Assembly (NCBI RefSeq): GCF_041296385.1
Contig: NW_027184085.1
Location: 9,233,301 to 9,297,300 of the forward strand
Origin: Aphelocoma coerulescens
Lineage: Eukaryota > Chordata > Aves > Passeriformes > Corvidae
Direction: 5' to 3'
Length of the DNA: 64,000 nucleotides
Shown in pieces: positions 45,061 to 57,916 of the stretch. Position numbers and translations under genes: made by a program. The notes beneath the pieces are model-generated. The model saw nothing but the letters and a program-made list of their open reading frames with translations. It was not told where the DNA came from and searched no databases. Numbering within the stretch: position 1 is the stretch's first letter; each line of letters starts with the position of its first letter.

Positions 45061-48000
45061 GGTCTCTGTTGCTTCCTAAAAGATTGTGTTTCAAACATCA
45101 CTTTCCAGCACTGCAGCATCAAGGTTGCTGGTAGTTATGTGTTTGCACCAGATGAAATCAGCAGCAGGGCTCAGCGTTGATCTCTAAATGCTCCACAGAG
45201 ATGACCTTGCCAAAGACACTTTTTTAGGATCATATTTTTCCAAGCTATGGGGAACATCTTGTTCTTCTCCCCAGTTTTCAGAAAGGAGTGAGATGGAACA
45301 GGATTGCCAGAAGCTTGGAAAAGCCTTAGGCTGAGCCAGGTGGAGGCTGGACAAAGCTCACAGGATTAGTGTAAATCAGTGGGTATCCAGGTGGTAAAAG
45401 AGGGAAAACCTCAATGGATGCAGAAAAGATGCTCAAAGCCAAGCCCATGGCACAGCTGAATGCTCCTCTCCAGGAGGCTCTGGGTCCTGCTTCAGGGTTG
45501 GTTGAGCAGGGGGCACAGTGGCTCTGGTGTCCTGGGGCTCTGTCATCCCTGTGGGCTCTCCCAGGACATCAGGCAGGCTGAGGACCAGCTCTGCAGTAGA
45601 TTTCTCTTGCCACCACCCTACGTGGAACTTTCCCTGCTGATGTCAAGCTGTTGTATGGATATGCAGTGAGGCAACCCTTCCCTGCCAGAGCCATTCTCTT
45701 TCAGGTGGAGCAGGGGGGAAATGGATGGTGTCTATTTTTGTGGGCAGCACAAAGGTGATCATGCACTTGCTTATTGCTCTGCAAGTGAAGATTAAAGATT
45801 TCTTGCCTTCCTCCCTTCCTGTTCTCAAGCTGATCTTCGGTGAGTGTATGTGTCTGCACGAGTGTCTCTGTTACTGCCTGCACAAACACAAGGGTCTATC
45901 TTGCCTTAATGCAGTCAGATAAGGAGGTCTCCTTGGGGAATCATTCCCCACTGTTTTTATTTCAATATGACAAACACTGCGTGCTTGAGTGGTAAATGAG
46001 ATGGTGTTATTTCTCTGACTTCCTTTATGTTCTTGTCCTAATATTCCCTCCTATTTCAAGCTGTTGCTACAAACCCTCTCCCTCTGCTCCCTCTTCCCTG
46101 TGACTCTCACCCTTCAGATGTTTAGGCTAAGTCTCTCCGTGGGGTCTGATGGGATCAGCTTCATAAACCTTCCTGCTCTTAGGTTACCTAGGAGAAAGGC
46201 CATGGGAAGAAGTGTTACCAAAGGCCTTGCTTTCCCCAGGGGCGTATACTGTAACCTGCTTTGTGATATGACCATTTCCTCTTGGTTGGAGTGATGAAAG
46301 CTACACCCCTAAAAACCTGCATAAATATTTCAGCTGAAAAAGGAAAAAAAAAGAAGTCATGATGAGAATGGAGAGCCGGCTGCATTGCCAGCTCTGCTGG
46401 AAACTGCGAACTGGGATGCGGGTTCTCTAAAGGTCACCCTGAGCCAGAGAGAGCCTCAACTGAATTCAAAATACTTCCCCTCATTATTGGCAGCAGCACA
46501 TGTGTTTTCAGACAGTCTCTAGGTTTCACTCTTATTAATGTTGCTTCCCTTTTGCATGCTCTGGAGTCAGTCTCCAGTTTGCAAAGGGATAGGAGCTCTC
46601 CCTGGTTTTGGGTTGCCTGAGCCTGGTGTGGCTGGATGGAAATAAAGTTGTATTTTCTCAGGATCCCAGCTGGCCTAACCTTCTGCAGCACTGACCATGC
46701 CATCAGTCAGGCTGGAAGCTCTTGTGGATGTCTCTTGCTGGGAATTCAGCATTCACAACAAGAAGTCCACCACTGCCCTGCGCAGGTATGGAGACATCCT
46801 CCCATCATCTCATGGAAAAATCCTGTGTGACACAGCCACACAGCCCTCTGGACACCTGTGTTTTCCCAGGTCTGTGAGGAATACGTGGCTGCTTCCCACT
46901 TGCCAGCATCAGGAGGATATTCTTGGGCACAGAATATCCCAGGGAAAAGCATCCAGCTCTGCCTTGAAATGTGTCACAGTAATTAGCAAGCAGCAGCCTG
47001 TGAATGACAAACCCCTTGATTTAGAATTAAGCTGACATTTTATTTCAACCTATACCATGTTGTTTTTAAGGAAAAGAGCTGCTCACGCAGTTCTGACCAG
47101 TGCCTGGAAAACTGGGAGTGGCAGAAGGCACTTCTCACTAGTCCCGAGCAGCAAGGTGAGTGTGAGAAGCCAGACTGATACCTGCAAGAGCCAGCTGAGC
47201 TCCTGAATGCACACACACACCTGCATCCTGCCTTGAAACACACGAGAAGCCAGGCAGTGGTGTCACAAGTGATAACCACAGCCTGAAATCACAGGTCAGG
47301 TTTGGACATTCCCATCCCCTTGGATGAGATGCATCCTTGGCTCTTGCCCAATTTGTCCTGCTGAGCATCTCCCTGACAGATCCAGCTGGCTGACGACCAG
47401 TTCAGGGTGGGAAGCATCCCCAGAGACCCATGGTAGCCTTGGTGGTGCAGTATTAGGGTTGAGACTAAAAACTTAATCTTGGGGCTTGGCGCCAGACCTG
47501 CCACTTGCAGTTTTCTCCTCCTGGCTGTAAAAGACCGCAAGACAACCTGTCCCAGACATAGGCCCACCAGGCTGGAGACTTATCCTGGTTTTGGCAATGA
47601 TGCCCCCTGCTCTAAGCACCAACTCTGCAATTCCACTTTGTAAGTGTTGAATCTGTCATCAACAAGTTCACCTTCTCACCCGTGGAGAGAAATAAAGTTC
47701 TCGTGTGCCGTGATCAACCTCACCATACAGCAGGGGAGCTCAAAGAAGGCTTCCATGACTAGGAAAGGGAGGTGGAGGTAGTTGGCCCTGGATGAAGTGC
47801 CCCAGATTTTGCGTCCAGCTCTGGGGAGGTGGGATCTGCCCCCAGCATTGCTGACCCTTGGCACCTCCTGGCTACACGGCTGTCCCATGCTCTTGTAATG
47901 ATGCACTGAAGCCTCTCATTACCTTCCCACCAAATGACAGTGGTAAGCAAGAGAGCATCAGACCCCTGTGAGGAAGAGTTCTCCCAAATCTACCCTAGGA

Positions 48001-50391
48001 TTTCCATGAACAGCTGATCCATTCCAGTGCGCTTGCTCCGGGGAGGAACTCTGAGGACAAGCCTTGCTTAGGAGGTAGATGATGTCTTTACTGACTTCCT
48101 CCTGCTGCACGTCTCTGATGGATGGGGTGATCTCACCACAGAGAGCAGAGGGATGGAGAACAGTTCACTCCTCGGTGGGTGGCACTCATTACACAGAGCA
48201 AGTGCCTAAAAGCAGCGGGGCTGTGCAGCCTTTCTCACTAATGGGGAGGTCTAGCCTGAAGACTGCAAAATGTGTTATTTTTGCAACTTCCATCCCTGCA
48301 ACTACATGGAGTGTAACAGGAAAGATTATCTTGACAGCTCTCTTACCTTATTCCCTCACTACAGCTCATCCAGCAAAGATGGAGGGGGGAAGAAGTTAAG
48401 CAATGTTAGGAGGCTGTGCATTTTTTATAGTTATGTCTTATGATGTGTTAATTTGCCAAATCAAATATATGCCTCAGCACTTCCACCTTTACCTCCTGCA
48501 TGCCTGCAAAATAAATAGTCATATTAATCATACTTTGCCATTCTCCCCAGGGACTGAAAGCAGTTTGCAAAGATGGGTTGGGCCAGCCTTGCTGCCTCGT
48601 TGAGAGGGTGCTCTGAGTGAAGCTGAGGCATGAGGAAAGAGGAGCAGCTTGTGGGTGGTGGATGAGAAGTGGATGGGTTAGTTCAATCCCCACAGCTCCC
48701 TGTACTAAACTGGGAGGTCAAGTGGCCAAAGGCAGAGTGGAGAGGACCCACCAAGGTTTGAAAACTGGGTGTCATGAGCTCTCAGTGACTGGCAAAGCCC
48801 AGCATTGGGTGGTGAAGGATGGACGGATAAGAGGTACCAGAGATGTGAAAAGGAGCAATGAGGGAAAACCATCCCCAGAACATCCAAATGGGAGCAGAAC
48901 ATGATGTAATCATTCAGCTGTGAGCAGCTGAAAATGAAGCCAAGCAGCAGCTGCATATTGAGGGAAGGGGTTCTAATGCTTCAGCATGGAGTTTGTCCTG
49001 CTTCCCTCTTCCCTCCCCTCCCACCTGCCAACTATAAAAAAATTTTCCTTTCCTTGCAGCCTGCTTTTCCTCTTTCTTAATCTTTGATGACTTCATTTAC
49101 ACTGGTTCTCCGTCTGCTGACACCTGCCATCAGCTCTGAGCCTCTCTCTGCTGGAGGAGTCTGTGACCTATGGGCTCCAGCATGGTAGAATACGTTATTA
49201 ATCAAAATAATGTCATCCAGCAGCATTGCAAGCCAGGAAAAAAATAATTTGCTGTAGAAGAGATATTCCTGGGGATCTGCAGTGAGAAGTGTCACTATGT
49301 CCATGATGATATGTGTTCCTGGGCAGACTTTCCAGGAAGAAATCAGTACATGGTACATTGAAGCCCACAGTTTTGGGAGCATGTGGACTGTGGGACTCAC
49401 TGAGACGTGAGCACTACAACACTGAAGGCAATCTCCAAGTGTTTAAAAGTTGGAATAAGGGGCTCTCTGAGTGGTCTGCTTCACCACTAGGATATTGCAC
49501 ATGCCAGATGGAGCCCGGAAAACCCAAATGTACAAAAAAATCCCTGCAGTCCTGAAAGTAACAGGATGTTCTACATGCTAGGAGGAGGCTCAGAGAAGGT
49601 AGTGTTGTGTGCCTCATCACCTCTCCTATGAAGGGTTACAACCACTCATGACCGTGATCTCTCTGCAAACATCAGAGTGGATCCCTCCCTGAAGGCATCT
49701 CGCTGGATGCCTGGTGAGGAAAGACTGTGCCAGGGTGCAGGTGGGAGAGAAGAGTTTTTAAGGACCTTACCCCTTACTCCGGGACCATTTCAGGTAGAGC
49801 TGACTGTAAATCAGAAATCAGTCCTCTTGGCGGCTTGTAGTGAAATGACGAAGCTGAGGAGCCAGGGAGGGGATGCAGGAGATATTTGTCTGAGTAGGAG
49901 AGGAGGTTAGAAAGAAACAAGTGAACTTTGTGCTCTGCAAGGGAGAACTAAATCTTTTGGCTTGAGGTAAGAGAAATAAACAGTGCCAAGCATGGCCCTG
50001 AGCCCCTCAGTTTACGGCCAAAATGCCACCACACTGCCTTCTCATTCAGGCATCCCAAGTGCTCTCCAGACTCCTATCTCTGGCCACACCACCATACCAT
50101 TGCAGCCTTTGGTGTTTGCAGATTTAGTCTGGGGAACATTGACCTGCTGCTCCCCTGACGTGGTGCTCTAGGTTTCCATAACAAAGACAGGTTGATGCAG
50201 CACCACCAGCAAAATTTGCCGACCCACCCCTGCCCCATTTCATACTGCAGAAGAGACCCAGCATGGCGAGCATGATGCTCCTCCTGGATGCTGATGGCTG
50301 AGCCAAGGACTTGGAGCCACACATCACGGGGGTGTTATCAGTCATGTGGGACACAACCCCTCCCAAGGATGTCATCTTTGAGGAAGACGGG

Positions 50392-50945
50392 TGTCCTGGG
50401 TTGAGGTGTATTCTATTACCATCCTCATGAGCTGTTGAAATCAGGTGGGGCAGTGTTTCCTTGCCTCCTCCCCCCAGACTATCTTTCTGTTAATGGCCCA
50501 TCATTGTCCTGCTGCATGACTCAGAGATAACTCCCTCCGGACCATCTTCTGTTAATGAGCCTAATCAACACTTGGCCTCATGACTCATTACCCCATTGTG
50601 AGATGCTCCACCCAGAGGGAGGAACCAAGCATCCCATCGTGGATATAATCTGGGACTCTGAACACCAGAGACACTCTTTCCACTGGATTTCCAGAGGACA
50701 GGAGCTACACAGCCACCACTGGACTTTCTGAGGAAGAGCAGACCTCTTCTACTACAGGATCACCACTTCAGAGGACTGCAGCCACCATTCTACCAGGCTG
50801 CTACCACCACCCTGCCTAACAGGGACTCAGGTTGTATCTTGACTCTGTCAATGTTTTCTTTTACTTTCTTTTCCTTTTCTTTAATTTCCATTAAATTGTT
50901 ATTCTGACTTGGTTCCTCCCACTGGTTTATTTTCAAACTAGCACA
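50392..50945 (+). mobile_element. Solo LTR, ERV-derived, 554 bp
   Basis: The element begins TGTCCTGGGTTG and ends CTAGCACA, so it has the TG...CA ends of an LTR. It is flanked by ACGGG (50387-50391) and ATGGG (50946-50950). This is a 5-bp target duplication with one difference, of the kind CpG decay produces (ACG to ATG). A TATA-like ATATAA lies at 50643-50648 and an ATTAAA poly(A) signal at 50890-50895, both in plus orientation. No internal retroviral sequence lies on either side, so it is a solo LTR left by recombination. The 5-bp duplication favours an ERVL-like class, but I cannot name the family. Confidence 0.8.
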
Positions 50946-53900
50946 ATGGGTCACATTTGTCCTGTGCTTCCCATCATGTCATCCACAGTGAATGACTCCT
51001 CCTCTTACCTTCTGGACAGAGTGTTGGCAGGCCACCCTGTTCCCAGCACCTCTCCAGTGTCCCTCCCGTGCACATGCTGGCAGCCGTGTCTCAGTATCCT
51101 GAGGCTGTTCCCTGTGTAAAGGACAAGATAGAACTGCAATAACCTGACAAGTCACTTATCCTTATGGCATGGCTCAGTTCCCAGCTTCTTTCCTATTATG
51201 TCCTTAGTCTCAAACAATTTGCATTAAGGTCATGGGATGAGACCGCATAGGATCAGAGGCTCCCACATCTTCCAGAGGTTTGGGGACAAAAGGGTGACAA
51301 AGGCAGACAAGGACTCTGTTGGGTGCTTCACACTCAGGGAAGGGGTGGAACCAGCCTCCTGCACCAAGAGGGGTAGGAAATGCTGGACATGCCTGCTTCC
51401 CTGCCTGCGCTTGGAACTGCAGGTATATGCCAGCCCTAGTGTGCAGCAGTTTTAGGAGGGAGGGTGGCACCCTGCAGCGCCCTGTCCCCCAGCTGCCCGG
51501 GGAGGAAAAGCAGGCTCTGTGCAAATGTGCTCCCTTGGAGGCTGCGATGGGCTGAGACCAGCTAAATGCTGATGCGGCTCATGCAGAGACTGTCATCCAG
51601 ATGACTTGTGGGGAGCAGTGTGGCTGAGGATTGAAGGTGCCACAGGAATTAAAATGACTGTCTCCAGATTATTTGTGAGCCCTGGATGGAGGCATTCATC
51701 AGCAAGTCTCTCTGTAGAGTACAGCTCCCCAACTGCTCTGCATTTTCTGCTGTAATGTGTATACATGTCTTATTGCAGAGGAAGGCACAGCCCCTGGTGT
51801 CCTTGGGGACACCCCCAGGGACCCAAAACATCTGCACAGGGATGGTGGATACAATAGAGGACGGCCTCTTGCACTCTTGGAAGGCCAGGTGGGACCTTCT
51901 GGACATCTCCTCAGGGGCTGGAAACCTCCACCAGACACATGAACTGCTCCCTCAAGGTCACAGAGTAGAAAAGCAGCTGGAGTTGGTTCACATTTTCTTT
52001 TTTTAAACAAAATGAGCCTTTTCTTAGATACTGTTTTCAGGAATTTCACCAGGAAGGAAAAGATGTCTTTTATTTCAGGAACATTTTCTTAATGCTCCAA
52101 ACTGACAGGCACACTGACAGCAAAAACATCCTGAACCCCCCTAGACTTTTATTTTTTGCACACAAGAAAATTTGCATATGTTAGCATATATATTTGATAT
52201 ATAATGTGTATATCCTCTGAAAAGTAATTAGTATTTTTTCAACCAGCTGCAATGATCACATGTTCCTAGGCTCCGTGCTGGCATAATTGGATGAAACTCT
52301 GTTGTACGTGTTATACTGCCGGTTTGAAGAACACATCCAAAAGTTCCCATCTGGCCCTAAGACTTCTGAATTTCTGTCAGTGTTTCAAAGCATCTCTACC
52401 ATGGCCAAAAGGTCGGTACAGTGTGAGAAGCTGTGAGGGCTGAGTCTGGGTGTTAAAGGTCATGTCCAAAAAACCCATCAGAATTTGTGCAGACTCCTGA
52501 AATCAGGAGACTGGGGAGACAAAGCAGTTTTGAAAGCCCCAGTCCCTGACAGCACACTTGAAGAGTGGGGGCTATGGCTTAAATAATCTTGTTTCTGCTT
52601 GTTTTCAGTTATCACATCATGCAGCTAAACCTGGAAAGCCACTCCTGACAGGAATGTGTCATGGAAGAAACGTTTTTTTCTGAGGACACTGTGAAGGCTT
52701 TCTGAGGATAAAAAATAAAACTTGTGCAACTTGTTGTAGGAGCTGCAATACAGCAGGAAAACTATTGAAAGGAGAACTCTGTGAACTGAGGATATGAACT
52801 ACCTGCCTAAAATGGATTGCCAACCTGCTCATGCTGTGGTCAGGTGAAAATGCTCCTCATCCTCCACTCTGGCAGGATTTTGTCATGGGGAAAATAGGCG
52901 AGAGGCAAAATGCGAGGGTTACTTACATGTTTTCCAATGCAGCAGAAGGAATAGTTTTTTATCAGCAGATTTAAAAGACTTTAAATCTTGTGAAGAGTTC
53001 AGGTGAAGAGGAGTTGAAGAAGTAAGAAAGGGTAAGGATTGCTTTCAAGTCTCCTCCAACAGGGGTTTTGTTGATACCTGTGAACAAAGCAGTTTTGGGA
53101 TTGAGGTGGGCTGAATTCCCCATCATTAAAAGGAGTTCAGCTGCACTTGTCCACCTCTCAAGGGCATTGTAGGGATAAGTACTGCCAAATGCTGAGATGC
53201 TGCAGCAATCACACATACACTTGAATTAGAAGGTTTCCATGTTGCCCAGAGGCAGCCATTTGCCAGATGGAAACTCACTGCATTGAGAGGTTTTATTTCA
53301 AAGTAAGCTCAGCCACAACAGCAAATGACATCCTGGTGTGTCTGGCGGTGAAGGATGACGTGCTCTGAGGAGCTCTCTAACAGCATGCTTTAAAGCAATT
53401 GAAGGAGCAGGTCTTGATGGCCATGCCCGTGGATGGAGAACAGCATGGAAGGCCATGGTGAGGTTGTTGTTTGCTGCTTGTGGTGTGCTGGCTGGAAATC
53501 AGGCTCCAGGCTTGAGACAGCGCAGGCACCTCAGATCTTCAACCTAAATAGCAGCAGGGAACCTGTTGGCTGGTTCCTCTCAGCACATACTTGAGCTAAT
53601 TGCAAAACGTGAAGGATGACGAATGGCAGCAGAAAGCACACCTGACAGAAGGTTCAGGAAAAGGCAGTGCATGTTCAACTGAGCTTGGACACTCGCAAGC
53701 AAATACTGTTTTTCTTCCAGTCTACAAAGTGCAGCTACTGTCACAGGTGGTGCAGAACCCAAAATGTGAAACAATAAGAAACTTAAGTTAGGAGGTCTGA
53801 GTAGAGGAAAGAAATTCAGGAATATTTTTATTTCATTGGCTCTACTTGTGGATAAAATGCCAGCGAAGCCCTGGATTTCATGCAGTTGCAAACTTCGAAG

Positions 53901-54949
53901 CTATTGCTCTGTGCCTTCCAGTCAGAGGAACCTGAGCTTTGTAGTGATTCTCTGGTCAACACAGGAACAATCCCCTTAGCAGAAGGGTCACCTGTTTGCT
54001 GGCAGGGCAGGCTGGCCCCCTGGCATGAGGACAGAACACACAGCAGCACGGCATGCAAAGTGCCAGCCCAGCAATGGTCCTTGCTGTAGCAAGCTGTAGC
54101 CAGGAACCACCAGGGCCAGGAGACAACAGCCTGCACACCCCCATTTAAAACCACCTGATGATAAATCCTGCGGTTCTCTAATTGTTTTCCGACTCGGCAG
54201 CCTTCTTCCTCGCCAGCCCTAAGACTCCTGTTTCAGACTCTGAGCGTTACCATGGTGTTCAGGCCACCAAGGTCACCTCAGCAGCTCTATCAAAGCCCCT
54301 TGAACAATAAACTGCTGAAATCACTGTGTGTCCCTGTGACTCTAGCAAAAAGAGTGTCACAGTACTCCTTTGTCCCCAGCGCAGATGCTCTGAGGTGTCT
54401 AAGGGTTTCATGAGTCCAGTCTCAGACCACTTTCCCAATGATTTGTGCAAGCTGGAGGCAGAACTGTGCTCACCCTGACACCCCTTGTTGAACTCTCGTG
54501 CCTGTGGTGACACGAGGGACACAACACCCATGTTTTTCTCACACTTGCTCATCTCACAACCTTATGAGGGATATAGAATGGCAGGAATATCTTTTACAGC
54601 TGGGTTTTTTTACACCTCCAGATGTTTCACTTCCTCTTTTCCCTCCCACTTCCGGTGACAATGATGAGAGATTCATTCCTGGAACTGGGTTAAGATCTTT
54701 GCCTACCAGCTTGGGAATTACATTTTGGGGAATTGCTTTTAACTTGTCATTTCTCAACTCTAGCAGCTGCTGGTTACTTCCTTTTGCTTGATACCATGTC
54801 GGTAAGCTTGTTCTCCCCTAAAAGTACTCTGCTAAACTCCAGCCCACCCCTGCAGGGCCCTTTTGACGCACAGACAGGCTTCCATGACTGCCCAGTTTTG
54901 CATTTATCTCAAAATCCTCCAGCTTATTCATCTCCCAGTTGGATAAAAT
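50946..54949. other. Unique non-coding stretch with no recognised gene
   Basis: About 4 kb with no recognised exon or transposon. An AT-rich TATA-like patch lies at 52172-52215. Open frames are at most 116 codons and overlap on both strands. The last few hundred bases, from about 54560, may belong to the ancient CR1 that follows but do not align clearly. Confidence 0.5.
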
Positions 54950-55560
54950 CTTTTTAGGGCTTCTTACAATCCTTCATAGCTCTGTCCTTTCATCAATTTC
55001 TTTCCTTCTTCTATTAACAAATAAAACCCTACACAGTATGATACCACCTGGATAAATCTCACCTCTTGCTCTGTCCTCTTGCTTCTCCAAACCATTAATA
55101 TTTTCAGTCACACCCCTCCCAAGGCTAGTCCCTTGAGTCTTTCCCATTTAACCTCCCCCTGCTCCAAGGATCATTTATTCACTCCTACCCTTTGTATCCC
55201 GTTGCTTGAGCAGTTTTTGACCCACAACAGGATGCTGCCCCTTACCCCACAGATATTTATTTTCCTTAAGAGTCTCCTGTGAGGAACTCCACCAAAAAGC
55301 CTTTAGAAAAATCCAAGTAAATTATGTCCAGAAGTGCCCTTTATCCCATTTGCTGTATTAACTCTTTCTCAGGTTTTGGCAGGCTCAGAAGTCATAGATT
55401 TCTGTGTCTGCTGCGTTCATGCTCCTCCCCACATGCTTTCTGTTCAAATACCTGACCAGATTTTTGCACGGCTGGGATGCTCTGAGGTACTCACCCAGCA
55501 CTGGATTGCTCAGAATCCTACGAAACCAAAGATCCACAGGACCCCAGAGTATGGTGCCAT
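54950..55560 (-). mobile_element. Ancient CR1/L3-like LINE, inverted
   Basis: The clearest part is 55205-55400: TTTTTGACCCACAACAGGAT (55215-55234), then TCCTTAAGAGTCTCCTGTGA (55263-55282), AAAGCCTTTAGAAAAATCCA (55297-55316) and AGTAAATTATGTCCAGAAGT (55317-55336). Together these are the reverse complement of the RT C-terminal part of old CR1/L3 elements. The match weakens to both sides and the ends given are estimates. Divergence is high. Confidence 0.68.
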
Positions 55561-55924
55561 CTTAACACAAGGAGGGGTTTTTAAATAAGGGCAAAAACTG
55601 TGGAGCCAAGATGAATATTCTCACTTTAATTAGCCCAATCTTCCCTCTGGAAAGTGTATTGGGGAGAGAAAAACTACTCTTTTTATATTTTCAGATTTTG
55701 ATTAAATTTCTGTATCTTTCATTCACTGTTTTTGTTTACTTTTAAAGTTTCTGGATTTTTAGAAACAATTTAGTAAATGTTCATGCTTTCATCCTGAGAT
55801 CTTTTAGGCAATCATAAGCCTTTTTCAAATTAAAAAAAAAAAATCCTCCTTTCAACGTGAGATCCTCGGTTTATTCCCTGGCATCTCCACAAGGATGCTG
55901 CTCCTTATACCTGAGTGATGTTCA

Positions 55925-56335
55925 AACCTTCAGAAGGACCTCGACAGGCTGGAGGGATAGGTAGAGAAGAACAGCCTGAAGTTCAGCAAAGTTTAACTGT
56001 CTGAGGTTTAGTGCAGGTCCTGCACGTGGAGAGCAATAAGCCCATGCAGTCTGGGGGTTGCCCTACTGAGAAGCAGAGCTGTGGAGAGGGAGATGGGGGT
56101 CCTGGTGGACAAGAACCTGCCGCTGTGCTCCTGAGCCAGCAGTGCTCCCTGTGGGCCAGGAAGGCCAATGGTGCCCTGGGTTGCATTAGGATAAGTGTTG
56201 CCAGCAGGTCAGGGAGGTGATCCTGACCCTCTGCTGAGCCCTGCTGAGGTGTCACGTGGAGCACTGTGTCCAGTTCTCAGCTCCTCAGGACAGGAGAGAC
56301 GTGGAGCTCTTGGAGCAGGTTCACAATTCCGTGGT
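55925..56335 (+). mobile_element. Avian CR1 segment, RT C-terminal coding, lacking its own 3' end
   Basis: The DNA follows avian CR1 from GACCTCGACAGGCTGGAGGG (55938-55957) through GTCCTGGTGGACAAGAACCT (56099-56118) to GAGCACTGTGTCCAGTTCTC (56259-56278). A plus frame ends QQCSLWARKANGALGCIRI, followed by SVASRSGR, close to the CR1 ORF2 segment QQCALVAKKANGILGCIRKS. Frames are shifted and interrupted. Avian CR1 copies normally keep their 3' end; here the familiar avian 3' end is absent and an older-type CR1 follows at the collinear position. Confidence 0.88.
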
Positions 56336-56930
56336 ATATGAGACATGGCCAAGATCTTTGTTTGAACATTATCTGTAAGTTTGGTGTTCAGCTTTTGGAA
56401 AGATGTTGAAAAATGAACGGTTGAAAAAAAGAGCTGTGAAAATGATGGGAGGCCCAGGAAAAATGAAAACTTGGAAATGCATGTGAAGAAATTTATTCTA
56501 TTTAGCCTACCAGAGAGAAGGGTAAAAAGTAATTTGACCTATGGGTATCTATACAGGAAGATGGTATTTGATATTACAGTCCTCTTTAATTGAGCAGACA
56601 AAGCAAAATGAGATCCAATGGCTGGAAGCTGAAGATGGAAAAATTAAAGGTGGATACAAGGTGCAGCTTTTTTTTTTTTTAATAGGCTGAGCAATTAACC
56701 ACTGGAGCAATTTCCAAGAATGGAAAAATTATCCATCACTCAAGGTTCTGAAGTCAAGACTGGATGGCTTTCTGAAATGCACATCCCATGTCAGTGCCCA
56801 GTCACGAGTGCCATGTGGGACTGCTGTAATTCCATGGATCAGGTCCTTCAGGAGGTCAAACCCAATTACCATAATTGCACTGTCTGCTTTAAATTCCCTG
56901 AATATCCACGGCCCTTTCTCCACCATGTTT
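56336..56930 (+). mobile_element. Ancient-type CR1 3' end, contiguous with the preceding CR1
   Basis: AAAGAGCTGTGAAAATGATG (56428-56447), TTTAGCCTACCAGAGAGAAG (56500-56519), GAGATCCAATGGCTGGAAGC (56610-56629) and GAGCAATTAACCACTGGAGC (56689-56708) follow the 3' end of old amniote CR1, which has GAGATCCAATGGCTGGAAGC and AGGGTAATTAACCATTGGAA. The tail ends around CAGGAGGTCAAACCCAATTACC (56849 on), like the family's GGAGGTCAGACTAGATGATC. A T-run at 56668-56681 interrupts it. Confidence 0.78.
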
Positions 56931-57673
56931 TTAAGACATGACTACTAAGAGCTGCACATCAGAAACCTCTGTTTAGGTTGAAAATGTCCCTAAAGGAAAA
57001 ATTGCCATGATGTCCTTTCCTTTCCCCTCTCTAGATGGTCTTTGGGAACACAGAGGCAGCACTGAACACCGTAACACCTTTCCTCACCACTTTTGTCTCG
57101 ATGGTGCACATATGGAAGGGCTGCCTGAGGCTGGGCCCTCCCTGTCGATCCCCTTCCAGAGCTGGGCAGTGGATTCCCACCTGCCATTGTCTCTCAATCC
57201 TGGCATCCCCCAGCCAAGCTGTTCCCAAACCAGCCACCTTGTGTGTTACCCCACGGGGGCTTGTGTTTGTGAATTCCCTGCACCATGTTTGTTTTGCTGT
57301 GATGTTTGCCCCAGTACAAGCAAGCCACATCTGGCTGTTCCCTGGGATCACTGCCTGAAACTGGTCTCATTGTTTTCATGCATTTACCCTAAATTTCTGC
57401 CACTTCCACAACAACTTTATTGTTTCACACCTTGCATTAGGAAAGTGAGGTTCTTATGCGAACCCAAACCAGGACAGCCTGAAGGTTCTCTTACTCTTGC
57501 TGCCCATCTCTGGCAGCACAAAGAGCTGATACTAAGAGTGAGAACAGGAACCATGCATGCTTTTGAGCTCCTGCTTCCAGGAAATTCTCCTTGTTGTGTG
57601 TTTATAGAGCACCTCGCAGAGCTGGCCTGTGATGCAAGTTCCCCAGGGGCATGCTAAGAGGAGCCATTACTAT

Positions 57674-57711
57674 CAATTATTGCAATTATTGCAATTATAA
57701 TAATTATTATT
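57674..57711 (+). repeat. AAT-rich microsatellite-like run
   Basis: CAATTATTG repeats twice and passes into ATAATAATTATTATT. It is a short, self-complementary AT repeat. Confidence 0.88.
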
Positions 57712-57885
57712 CTGTCACTTAAATTTCAGCAATTAATTTTTCCAGAGTCTAGTTCAAGCCATTTTCTCTCTGCCAGATGCTGATCACAGCAAGAGCGAGG
57801 TGCAGCATCTGCTGCTGATCAGAATCTGGTTTAACTCATGAAACACCGCGGAGGCAGGTGCCTGGTAAAGTGCAGGCCTGGGTCT

Positions 57886-57916
57886 CTTTGATGGGCTCAG
57901 GGAGAGCCCATCAAAG
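57886..57916. repeat. Perfect 13-bp inverted repeat, 5-nt loop
   Basis: CTTTGATGGGCTC at 57886-57898 is the exact reverse complement of 57904-57916, around AGGGA. No T-run follows and no transposon context is seen. Confidence 0.9.

Larger units (their letters stand above)
36629..50391. other. Long unique non-coding stretch with no recognised gene
   Basis: About 13.8 kb without a recognised exon, RNA gene or transposon. It includes short simple repeats (CAAA at 37058-37078, pyrimidine runs at 42180-42239 and 42548-42572), direct repeats (38802-38852, 41443-41492) and an AT-rich block with possible conservation (44560-45060). The largest frames (39229-39744 minus, 171 codons; 43521-43988 minus, 155 codons) overlap frames on the other strand and match nothing I know. 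Confidence 0.55.

Noticed and set aside
57007..57657. 216-codon plus-strand open frame
   Set aside because: It shows no recognisable domain, overlaps several other frames, and follows a LINE relic without promoter or splice evidence.
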